Below the pieces are notes generated by a model. It saw only the letters and a program-made list of their open reading frames with translations, made no database searches and was not told the origin of the DNA. Below are positions 15,545 to 21,812 of a stretch of 21,812 nucleotides of DNA, in pieces. The stretch is from positions 1 to 21,812 of the forward strand of contig JBCDGH010000020.1 of NCBI GenBank assembly GCA_038751365.1, given 5' to 3'. Numbering within the stretch: position 1 is the first letter of the stretch; each line of letters starts with the position of its first letter. Source of the stretch: JBCDGH01 sp038751365. GTDB taxonomy: Bacteria > Patescibacteriota > JACMRA01. Made by a program: the position numbers and the translations under genes.

Positions 15545-16855
15545 TTAAAAGGCTATATACTTAGTCGGATCATAGCATAAAGAAGCTCCCAATCTACACC
15601 CTGGTCCTGTGTTAGCATAAGTATCAGAATATATCATAAAGTGCACGTGAGTACCAAAACACCTACCTGTACATCCCATGTAACCGACCAACTGACCACG
15701 AGTAACAGTTTCACCTACTCGCAACTGAGAAGCGCTGTTCATGTGAGCATACAAAGTGTAGACTACTTGTGAAGAAGGTAAGTTATGTTTCAAAACTATA
15801 TATATTCCGTAGCCAACTACATCGAAAGACCCTTTTCTTACGACCTCACCTGGAGCTATAGCCACCATAGGTGTGCCTGTACCATTAGCTATATCTACAG
15901 CATCGTGTGTGCAATTGGCAAAACCTCTGGTCACAAATCCTTTGGCAGGAGAAATAAAGTATCCATTAGGAATATTTAAGGGGCGCTTTTCTTCGAACCA
16001 ACAGGTTCCACCACTACCTGAACCTCCACTACTTGGTCTTCTCGCTGGACTTCTAGTAGGAGACCTGCGATTAGCTTCTTGAGCTGCTTTTTTTCTTTCC
16101 TCTTCCTCAAGCGCTTTTTTTCGTTCAGCCTCAATTTGAGCTAGTTTAGTTTCTAGCTCTCTATTCTGCTCAAGTAGTGAGTTTTTGAGTTCTTGATATT
16201 TAGCCTCATCATTTTGGGTTTGTTCTCTCAAGCCTATCAAATAAGACTGCTGAGAAGCCAGTAAACTCTGAGTTTGTTCTAACTTTTGTTTAGTTTCATC
16301 TTGCTCCACTTTTGCTTCCTCAAGCCTTTTTGCAGACTCTTCTAGTTCCAATCTATACTCATCCGCTTTAGATTGCAAAACACTTTTACTGTAGAATTTA
16401 CTCAGAGCATCAGCCAAGTTCTCACTAGCCAGAAGTGTCTGGAAAGGTGACTTTTGTTTTTGTAAGTCAATAAATAAAGATCTAATATTCTCAATAATTT
16501 CGTCTCTCTGAGCTTCAGTTTGAGCTATTTGACTTTCCAAAATAGTTAACAGCTCATTAGTGCTTACTATAGCAGTTTGAGTTTGTTGAATGTCACTATC
16601 TTTCGTAGCAATCTCTTCTTTCAAAGAGTTACCTAATGTTTGTGCATTTTCAAGATCTGTATTTACATTATCTAGATTCTCATTGATTTTTTGTTGTTGC
16701 TGCTCTACTTGCCTCCTCTGCTGATTGTAATTTACAGCTTGTACAGAAAAACTAGTCTCAAATAGAGTAAAAAAAACCGACAAAAAAATTACTAGTAAGT
16801 AACTAAGATTTTTACAATAAGGATAAACGGAAAACTTGCTAGAAAAAACTATCAT
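15545..16855 (-). CDS. Secreted M23 metallopeptidase with long coiled coil (EnvC/NlpD-like layout)
   Basis: This 436-residue protein starts with a signal peptide (about 17-40). Residues 43-262 are an almost unbroken Gln/Glu/Lys-rich coiled coil. A Ser/Pro/Arg/Gly linker follows (264-283), then an M23 peptidase domain (about 296-436). Zinc ligands are intact: His317 and Asp321 in HDAVD, and His405 in THVHF; His371 (YAHM) and His403 complete the site. Extra cysteines (CTGRC, GCRLGASLC) suggest disulfides. M23 enzymes cut peptidoglycan cross-bridges, and the coiled-coil form is typical of division-linked hydrolases or their activators. It heads the run M23, lgt, acidic-linker protein, CMP-kinase-like gene. 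ATG start, no Shine-Dalgarno. Confidence 0.93.
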   Translation of the reverse strand: MIVFSSKFSVYPYCKNLSYLLVIFLSVFFTLFETSFSVQAVNYNQQRRQVEQQQQKINENLDNVNTDLENAQTLGNSLKEEIATKDSDIQQTQTAIVSTNELLTILESQIAQTEAQRDEIIENIRSLFIDLQKQKSPFQTLLASENLADALSKFYSKSVLQSKADEYRLELEESAKRLEEAKVEQDETKQKLEQTQSLLASQQSYLIGLREQTQNDEAKYQELKNSLLEQNRELETKLAQIEAERKKALEEEERKKAAQEANRRSPTRSPARRPSSGGSGSGGTCWFEEKRPLNIPNGYFISPAKGFVTRGFANCTHDAVDIANGTGTPMVAIAPGEVVRKGSFDVVGYGIYIVLKHNLPSSQVVYTLYAHMNSASQLRVGETVTRGQLVGYMGCTGRCFGTHVHFMIYSDTYANTGPGCRLGASLCYDPTKYIAF

Positions 16856-16936
16856 AACGTTTTCTTTGAATTCAGAAGGACGGTCTTTGCAGATTTTGTC
16901 AAAAGCAACAACTGCTTATTTTATCCTAAACCTAAA

Positions 16937-16948
16937 GCTATATATAGC
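16937..16948. repeat. 12-bp perfect palindrome in the divergent region between M23 and ABC genes
   Basis: GCTATATATAGC is a perfect palindrome in the middle of the 158-bp gap between the divergent M23 and NatA-like genes. It is placed like an operator, but AT-rich palindromes of this size can arise by chance. Confidence 0.25.
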
Positions 16949-16976
16949 CTTTGCTGGACAACATACTATATATTAT

Positions 16977-17004
16977 TTTACTTAACGATAATAAATTGTA
17001 TCTT
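16977..17004 (+). promoter_or_regulatory. Possible promoter of the NatA/NatB-like operon
   Basis: TTTACT (16977-16982) and TATCTT (16999-17004) are separated by 16 bases, ending 9 bases before the ATG. GATAAT (16987-16992) is an alternative -10 without a matching -35. The transcript would have almost no leader. Confidence 0.3.
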
Positions 17005-17013
17005 ACTGCCTGA

Positions 17014-17910
17014 ATGTCTATCATATTATCTACTAAGAGCGTATCAAAAAAATACGGTCCCAAAGTAGCTGTAGACAATGTGTCATTAGATATTGAAAAA
17101 GGTTTGATCTACGGGCTAATTGGACCCAACGGGGCTGGTAAAACCACTCTTATAAGAATGATTAATCAGATTATCTTACCCGATAAAGGGGAAATATTAT
17201 TAGATAACAGACCACTTAACTCTTCAGATATCGGCGTGATTGGCTATATGCCAGAAGAAAGAGGGTTGTATCCAAAAATGAAAATCATTGATCAAATCGT
17301 GTACTTTGCTAGGCTAAAAGGGGTTTCTGAGAAGGTAGCTAAAGATTTAACTAAAGAGTGGATAGAAAAATTCTCGCTTAGTAGCTATACCCACAAAAAA
17401 GCTCAAAATCTTAGTAAAGGTATGCAACAAAAAGTGCAATTCATTTGCACAGTCATTCATAAACCACGTATTTTAATCCTAGACGAACCTCTGAGCGGAT
17501 TAGATCCAGTTAGTGCTATTCAGATCAATGAAGAAATTCAACAACTAAAAAAAGAGGGGGTAACAGTCATTTTTTCAACACACAGAATGGAACAAGTCGA
17601 ACAAATTTGCGATAAAGTTTTTCTTATCAACAAAGGTCAAAAAATCCTAGAGGGTGGAGTGGAAGAAAATAAACAAAAGCTAAAAGAAGGTCATATCAAA
17701 GTAGATTTTGTAGGTGATGCTTCAATAAAAATATTAAATGGTAATTTCCAGATCATCAAAGTCGAAAAAGCATCAATAATTTTTAAACTTAATAAAGGTC
17801 AGAGTAACTCCCAACTTATCAAATTCTTACTAGATAATAACATGCAAATCATCTCTTTTTCAGAAGTCTTACCTAGTCTAAAAGAAATATTTATCAAACT
17901 TACAAGCTAA
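17014..17910 (+). CDS. ABC transporter ATP-binding protein, NatA-like
   Basis: This 298-residue ATPase has Walker A GPNGAGKTT (37-45), signature LSKGMQQKVQF (133-143), Walker B ILILDEP (153-159) with SGLDP, and the switch histidine in FSTHRMEQ (His190). The EERGLYPKMK segment (81-90) is typical of the NatA/EcsA-type exporter branch. The last 80 residues are a divergent C-terminal extension. It would energise the ABC-2 permease whose ATG begins two bases after this stop codon. NatAB is known as a sodium exporter in Bacillus, but the substrate here cannot be inferred from sequence. ATG start, no Shine-Dalgarno. Confidence 0.93.
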   Translation: MSIILSTKSVSKKYGPKVAVDNVSLDIEKGLIYGLIGPNGAGKTTLIRMINQIILPDKGEILLDNRPLNSSDIGVIGYMPEERGLYPKMKIIDQIVYFARLKGVSEKVAKDLTKEWIEKFSLSSYTHKKAQNLSKGMQQKVQFICTVIHKPRILILDEPLSGLDPVSAIQINEEIQQLKKEGVTVIFSTHRMEQVEQICDKVFLINKGQKILEGGVEENKQKLKEGHIKVDFVGDASIKILNGNFQIIKVEKASIIFKLNKGQSNSQLIKFLLDNNMQIISFSEVLPSLKEIFIKLTS

Positions 17911-17911
17911 T

Positions 17912-19192
17912 ATGAACAACATCTACCTAATAGCTTCTAGAGAAATTGAGTTTAGAGTTAAGAGTGCAGGTTTTTGGCTAGCTACTATAGCCTTACCCTT
18001 AGTAGTTGCTATTTTTGCTATAGCTCCAAGTATAATTGGTTATATCAGCACGAATCAAGACAAACAGCGTATTTTAGTAGTCAATAATAGTGGTTTAACT
18101 GAGTCGATACAAAGTAGTGACCAGACCGAATTTGTATACTCAGAACAAACCATAGATCAAGCCAAACAAGACTTTCAGGCTAGGCAGTATGATGGTATCT
18201 TACATCTCCCCAAAAATTTAGATAACGATCAAGCTGAGTCAATAGCACTTTATACAACGAATAATAACTTTCAGATTAACACAGGATACATTGAGAGGGA
18301 ACTAAGTAGAGTTCTGAGAAAAAATACAGCCTCAGAGCTAAATCTAAACGAGTCAGAGCTAGCAAAACTAGATCAACAAATAAAGCTCACAGAAAAAAAC
18401 TTAAGCGATGGTCAGAAAACTAGTAATAACTCTGGAATTGGTTTAGCACTAGGATTTTTATTAGGCGGAGTCATGTTTGCGATCATATTTATATTCGGGA
18501 GTATGATTATGAATGGGATAATAGAAGAAAAATCAAACAGAATTGCCGAAATTCTAATTTCTAGTGTTAAAGTCACGGATTTAATGTTCGGGAAGATATT
18601 AGGTTTGGCAGGGGTAGTATTTATTCAAGTAGCTTTATGGATCGGAATTTTTGTTGTTTTACTAGGAGTATCTGCTATTTTTTTGACTACAAGTAATGAG
18701 TTCCCAGACTTAAATGAAGCTCAAAGTAGCGAAACTTATATTCAAGTATCATCTAGTATCACAGACCTGAATATTGGCTTAATTATATTCCTGAGTGCCA
18801 TTTACTTTATTTTAGGTTATTTATTATATTCTAGTTGGTTTGCAGCTTTAGGCTCAACAGCTGAAAATGCTCAAGAAGCAAGTAATTCTGGTTTATCTTG
18901 GTTCATATCTTTACCTCTAAGCCTATCAATGTTGTTTTTATCCATTGTAATTAACGATCCTGAATCCCCTATTTCAATTTTTCTGTCTCTGTTTCCTTTT
19001 ACTAGCCCTGTAATTATGTTAGCCAGAGTACCTTTAGGAGTGAGTTGGTGGGAAATAGTTTTGTCTATCTTGCTACTAGTAGTCGGGGTGGTGATTAGTG
19101 CCTGGATAGCTGCCAAAATATACCGAGTAAGTATTTTAGCTTACGGTAAAAAGGTCACCCTACCCGAGATTTGGAAATGGATTAGGTATTAA
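17912..19192 (+). CDS. ABC-2 type exporter permease, NatB-like
   Basis: This 426-residue membrane protein has the ABC2_membrane_3 layout: a first helix (about 20-45), an extracytoplasmic region of about 130 residues rich in Gln, Asn and charges (47-175), then five or more helices to the C-terminus. The conserved cytoplasmic segment EEKSNRIAEILISSVK (about 206-221) followed by GKILG identifies the NatB/YhaP type. Together with the ATPase encoded two bases upstream it forms a two-gene export operon, which then faces the CPBP-protease cluster across a 139-bp gap. Confidence 0.9.
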   Translation: MNNIYLIASREIEFRVKSAGFWLATIALPLVVAIFAIAPSIIGYISTNQDKQRILVVNNSGLTESIQSSDQTEFVYSEQTIDQAKQDFQARQYDGILHLPKNLDNDQAESIALYTTNNNFQINTGYIERELSRVLRKNTASELNLNESELAKLDQQIKLTEKNLSDGQKTSNNSGIGLALGFLLGGVMFAIIFIFGSMIMNGIIEEKSNRIAEILISSVKVTDLMFGKILGLAGVVFIQVALWIGIFVVLLGVSAIFLTTSNEFPDLNEAQSSETYIQVSSSITDLNIGLIIFLSAIYFILGYLLYSSWFAALGSTAENAQEASNSGLSWFISLPLSLSMLFLSIVINDPESPISIFLSLFPFTSPVIMLARVPLGVSWWEIVLSILLLVVGVVISAWIAAKIYRVSILAYGKKVTLPEIWKWIRY

Positions 19193-19283
19193 ATCAGTTG
19201 TATTAACATTTCAATAACTCCAACTCATCAAGAAAGTTCAATGAAAAATCACCGCAGAGTACAAAGAGTCATGCCTAGATAAG

Positions 19284-19318
19284 ATAGAGTAAACAAAACT
19301 CTATACTTAAATAGAGTT
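19284..19318. repeat. Three alternating copies of ATAGAGT/ACTCTAT
   Basis: ATAGAGT (19284-19290), ACTCTAT (19298-19304) and ATAGAGT (19311-19317) lie in a row. The central copy can pair with either neighbour, giving two mutually exclusive hairpins, as in attenuators. Confidence 0.45.
19291..19318 (-). terminator. Likely terminator of the CPBP-protease transcript
   Basis: AACTCTAT and ATAGAGTT form an 8-bp stem around six bases. On the minus strand the stem runs into TTTTGTTT. It is placed just after the last minus-strand reading frame of the cluster. The stem is AT-rich, so strength is uncertain. Confidence 0.5.
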
Positions 19319-19331
19319 AATTCTAATTAAG

Positions 19332-19556
19332 TTAAAAATTGTACCAGTTGTTATCATTACTCCCCCTAATCCTTACAAATATATATATGCAGCTAAACAC
19401 TGCAGAAAAAGGTAATAACGAATTTGCATCAAGTCCAGCTGCGTTGCCAATGATAAAGAAGTTAAAAAGAAGTAGATGTCCAAAGATACTTACAATTTTT
19501 TTATAATTTTTTCTTATAAACTTAATGTATAGTATAAAAAAGCTAATTATAATCAA
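19332..19556 (-). CDS. Possible small membrane protein overlapping the CPBP gene
   Basis: This 74-residue frame has two hydrophobic stretches (about 1-14 and 24-42, then a third near 47-62) and ends NDNNWYNF. It starts with TTG inside the last 14 bases of the CPBP-protease gene and has no ATG or Shine-Dalgarno. It fills the gap up to the likely terminator. The composition is plausible for a membrane protein, but in AT-rich DNA hydrophobic frames arise easily. I do not recognise any family. If real, it would be the last gene of the cluster. Confidence 0.35.
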   Translation of the reverse strand: MIIISFFILYIKFIRKNYKKIVSIFGHLLLFNFFIIGNAAGLDANSLLPFSAVFSCIYIFVRIRGSNDNNWYNF

Positions 19557-21015
19557 ACGGATTTACCCAAATTCTGTAAGAATCAAGACAAACAGTACCA
19601 CCTTCAGCTGCCCAAGCTCCGTAGAAAGGGTGTTTCCAGTCGCATACTTCTCTGAATAAGTAAGGCTCTGAATATATATCAGAACTGTTACTATAACAAT
19701 TTAAGACAAGTCTTTTAACTTTATAGCTAGTATATCTTCCCTTACTTTTACAAAAGTTCATATAATCTTGCTCACTTAAATGGCTTACGGTGTAGGTTAC
19801 TCGATCTTGACCTGGGTACAATCTGTATGGGCTGATTAGACCATATTTACCACCTAAAGCCAAAAATATAATAGTAAGTGTGGCTAAAATATCTTTCCTA
19901 TTAAAGAACTTTTTAGAAGTAAATTTACTTTCTTGCTTTAGCTTTGTTTGTTCTTTTATGCTAGCACTTTTACCTGAGTCTGTAATTCTGTAAAACCAGT
20001 TAAAAGGTTGATCGATTGGCAGACCAAAGTTATATTTGTAAGATAAGAGGAAAACAATAACTATTATACCTAAGATAACATTTGGATAATCACGACCATA
20101 AGGACTGTATACGTAGTCGAATAGAAGAGAGTTAATACTGGATTTAATTAATTTTATTATTTGGTATTTAGTAATACTTACTGACTTCAAAACAAATCTC
20201 TTATAGACTAAGTATAATACCCCTAATCCTAAAATAAATACTATATTAGATATAATAAAACTTTCTAAACCGAATTTTTCTAACATAGCGTAGCCCAGTA
20301 TATAATTCGCAAATGAATGTGCAACAATAGCCACTCCCATTCCAAATTTTAATCTTGCAAAAACAAATATCAAGGTCAGGGGTAAATATAAGGTAATACC
20401 CGCTGTAATCCTAAGATTATTAAATAGCCAGAAGTGAATAATTATGAAGATAATACTGGATATAATTGATAAGCCAATATTAAATATTTTATCATTTAGC
20501 AAACTGTGTAAACGTTTATTTTTTTTCAGGTATATCTGTATCAATAGAGAAAAAGGAATAACTAGTATGTAAACTATTAAGCCATCAGGATTATTACCAC
20601 CAAAAGCTACTCTAGTTGTACTAGAAGCATCTTCAAAAAACTTAGCTACATTATCATATAAAGGATTAATTTCAAAGCTTTTATTTTTAATGGTGAAAAC
20701 CCATAAGTAAAAAAAACCAAATATTGCCAATATCGAATTAATTTTCCAAAAAGGCTTAACATCTTTTTTCAAAGGATACCTAAAGATCAGCTCTTCGATT
20801 AAAGGAGCATACAAAATAAAGAAAAAATCTAAAATACTATTTCTAAGGACATAGTAGACTTTGTCTAAAACATTTAAAATATTGAAATCTTCAGAATAGA
20901 TTCCTAATACACTATATTCATTAAAAAAAGTAAATAAGATGCTATAACTTAGCATGACTGCTACTACAACCAAAGTAAATACGGTGCTTCTTCTACTAAA
21001 CAAATTCTTCAACAT
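19543..21015 (-). CDS. CPBP-family intramembrane protease fused to a secreted four-cysteine domain
   Basis: From the ATG at 21015 the protein has 490 residues. It has about nine or ten membrane helices with all CPBP (CAAX/Abi-type) glutamic protease motifs: EELIFR (Glu74, Glu75, Arg79), FxxxH (Phe190, His194) and HSFAN (His233, Asn237). These enzymes cut within or next to membrane helices and act in prenyl-protein processing, bacteriocin maturation or immunity. After a basic cytoplasmic loop, a last helix (376-392) leads to an extracellular domain (400-490). Its four cysteines (422, 440, 458, 476) and the YPGQDRVTY and CDWKHP motifs match the secreted protein encoded upstream. A GTG start at 21066 would run through a terminator hairpin, so ATG is preferred. 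The fusion is not one I know. Confidence 0.85.
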   Translation of the reverse strand: MLKNLFSRRSTVFTLVVVAVMLSYSILFTFFNEYSVLGIYSEDFNILNVLDKVYYVLRNSILDFFFILYAPLIEELIFRYPLKKDVKPFWKINSILAIFGFFYLWVFTIKNKSFEINPLYDNVAKFFEDASSTTRVAFGGNNPDGLIVYILVIPFSLLIQIYLKKNKRLHSLLNDKIFNIGLSIISSIIFIIIHFWLFNNLRITAGITLYLPLTLIFVFARLKFGMGVAIVAHSFANYILGYAMLEKFGLESFIISNIVFILGLGVLYLVYKRFVLKSVSITKYQIIKLIKSSINSLLFDYVYSPYGRDYPNVILGIIVIVFLLSYKYNFGLPIDQPFNWFYRITDSGKSASIKEQTKLKQESKFTSKKFFNRKDILATLTIIFLALGGKYGLISPYRLYPGQDRVTYTVSHLSEQDYMNFCKSKGRYTSYKVKRLVLNCYSNSSDIYSEPYLFREVCDWKHPFYGAWAAEGGTVCLDSYRIWVNPFDYN

Positions 21016-21036
21016 AAAACTACTAAAAATACTTAT

Positions 21037-21071
21037 AAAAAATAGAGTGCGACTTTGTAGTGGCACTCTAT
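21037..21071 (-). terminator. Strong intrinsic terminator after the secreted four-cysteine gene
   Basis: ATAGAGTGC (21042-21050) pairs with GCACTCTAT (21063-21071). Inside, ACT pairs with AGT around a TTGT loop, separated by one G-G mismatch. On the minus strand the stem is followed by six T. It separates the secreted-protein gene from the CPBP gene and argues against the CPBP GTG start lying within it. Confidence 0.88.
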
Positions 21072-21129
21072 GTGCTTAACTTAATTTTGTAAATTCAGAG
21101 AATTAGTTTATCCGAAACTAAAACTAGGT

Positions 21130-21603
21130 TTAGAAAGGACTTTTGAATCTTATATATGAATCATCACAAGCTGTTCCGCCTCTAGCTGCCCAGGTGCCTT
21201 TACCCGGATGCTTATATTCGCATACGTTACCAGCACTGAACTGCCTTCTTACTGGCACTATAGTTGCTTCATCTGAACGAGAGGAATGAAACTCTAAACC
21301 AATTGAGTAACCTTCTCCACGAGCTCTAGCTAAGGTAATACCAACATCTTCAATTCTTGATTTATTTTTCAAATCATACAAACAGTTGATTGCGTCACCA
21401 GCTCGTTTGAAGCCAACGTATTCTTCATTCCACTGTTTCTTTGTTTGACAGAAGTTAATTACATCATTGTCAATAATCGGCGACGCTTGGTATGTTACTC
21501 TTTCCTGCCCGGGAAGAAGTGGAACAGCACTTACGGGCTTAGAGAAGCCTAAGAATAGTGATAATGTCCCTACGGCTAAGCTAATTGAACCAGTTAGTTT
21601 CAC
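21130..21603 (-). CDS. Small secreted four-cysteine protein, paralogue of the CPBP C-terminal domain
   Basis: This 157-residue protein has a signal peptide (1-26, cleavage after VSA), leaving a basic mature protein of about 131 residues with four cysteines (52, 74, 128, 146), likely two disulfides. It shares with the neighbouring CPBP C-terminus LPGQERVTY at the start, NFC in the first cysteine region, and near the end CEYKHPGKGTWAARGGTAC followed by DSY. The spacing of the last two cysteines is 18 residues in both. It differs by about 34 extra residues between cysteines 2 and 3. I do not recognise the family. The GTG start is supported by GAGG nine bases upstream, the only good ribosome binding site in the window. 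A strong terminator follows. Confidence 0.82.
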   Translation of the reverse strand: MKLTGSISLAVGTLSLFLGFSKPVSAVPLLPGQERVTYQASPIIDNDVINFCQTKKQWNEEYVGFKRAGDAINCLYDLKNKSRIEDVGITLARARGEGYSIGLEFHSSRSDEATIVPVRRQFSAGNVCEYKHPGKGTWAARGGTACDDSYIRFKSPF

Positions 21604-21612
21604 GATTTTTTG

Positions 21613-21616
21613 CCTC
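21613..21616 (-). promoter_or_regulatory. Ribosome binding site deciding the GTG start
   Basis: GAGG on the minus strand lies nine bases before the GTG at 21603. It is the only convincing Shine-Dalgarno among the genes of this window, and it supports GTG as the true start. Confidence 0.6.
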
Positions 21617-21671
21617 GTTAAGTTAATCAGATATGTAGTAAAACATACCTACTTCTGAGGATTAAGAAAAA

Positions 21672-21762
21672 GTGACACCTTATCAAGTACTAGGCGTTAT
21701 CTATTATTTTCTTTCTTATTACTTCTAATACAGAGTGACACGTAATGACTTTGGCTAGGCGT
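21672..21762. repeat. Two imperfect direct repeats upstream of the secreted four-cysteine gene
   Basis: GTGACAC followed by CTAGGCGT occurs twice: 21672-21678 with 21690-21697, and 21735-21741 with 21755-21762. The inner spacers are 11 and 13 bases, and the copies are 63-65 bp apart. On the minus strand each reads ACGCCTAG, spacer, GTGTCACT, then a loosely similar TnTnTTA. They may be regulator binding sites or a partial duplication of the promoter region. Confidence 0.6.
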
Positions 21763-21812
21763 AGTTAAAAAAGAGAGAAGGTCTAGATTACAGTTTTCTA
21801 ACTTTGTAACGA

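Noticed and set aside
16897..16902. Perfect TTGACA upstream of the M23 gene on the minus strand
   Set aside because: No acceptable -10 box lies 15-19 bases downstream.
16901..16918. AAGCA and TGCTT hairpin in the region between the M23 and NatA-like genes
   Set aside because: The stem has only five pairs and lies upstream of both divergent genes, so there is nothing for it to terminate.
21016..21066. GTG start at 21066 for the CPBP protease, adding 17 residues
   Set aside because: The extension lies within a strong terminator hairpin and its T-run on the same strand; the ATG at 21015 begins a normal membrane-protein N-terminus.
1..21812. Recoding of TGA to glycine as in Absconditabacteria and Gracilibacteria
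   Set aside because: Every gene is full length in the standard code and no in-frame TGA is needed to join fragments.
1..21812. CRISPR array, insertion sequence or prophage
   Set aside because: There is no regularly spaced repeat series, transposase, integrase or terminal inverted repeat in any frame.

Overview
The window is AT-rich (roughly one third G+C by eye), very compact and gene-dense. No gap between genes exceeds about 210 bases. The gene content is one housekeeping synthetase, one tRNA, Lgt, a ComM-like ATPase, and many small secreted or membrane proteins. These include a lysozyme-like protein with a C-terminal motif I associate with candidate-phyla-radiation bacteria. There is an almost complete lack of Shine-Dalgarno sequences. 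Together these features suggest a Patescibacteria/CPR-type bacterium, but this is an inference and I cannot name the lineage. The genes read cleanly in the standard code. None of the 20 gene ends uses TGA.

Left part (1-6258): a secreted subtilisin-like protease runs off the left edge on the minus strand. It is divergent from a secreted lysozyme-like protein. A minus-strand group follows: a secreted C39-type cysteine peptidase with an SH3-like tail, then a DrrA/DrrB-type ABC exporter. A DUF4260 membrane protein on the plus strand has a near-consensus promoter and ends in a shared terminator facing proS.

Middle (6260-12664): prolyl-tRNA synthetase is on the minus strand. A large cell-surface protein with a choice-of-anchor U domain and a C-terminal membrane anchor is on the plus strand. 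A minus-strand run then holds a thioredoxin (CPPC active site), a translationally coupled small membrane protein, a YifB/ComM ATPase and a SanA/DUF218 protein.

Right-middle (12729-16855): a minus-strand cluster reads M23 peptidase with coiled coil, lgt, a membrane-anchored acidic-linker protein, a CMP-kinase-like protein, then tRNA-Val(UAC) with an encoded CCA end. The cluster is mostly envelope-related.

Right (16856-21812): a NatA/NatB-type ABC exporter on the plus strand faces a minus-strand pair. The upstream gene of that pair is a small secreted four-cysteine protein. The downstream gene is a CPBP-family intramembrane protease whose C-terminus is a second copy of the same four-cysteine domain. 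This pair, with duplicated sequence blocks upstream of it, is the most unusual feature of the window and the best candidate for an undescribed system.

Overall the window is dominated by enzymes and proteins acting outside the cytoplasm: serine, cysteine and metallopeptidases, a muramidase-like protein, a surface protein, two exporters and an intramembrane protease. This would fit a small bacterium that remodels its own wall or interacts with a host cell surface.
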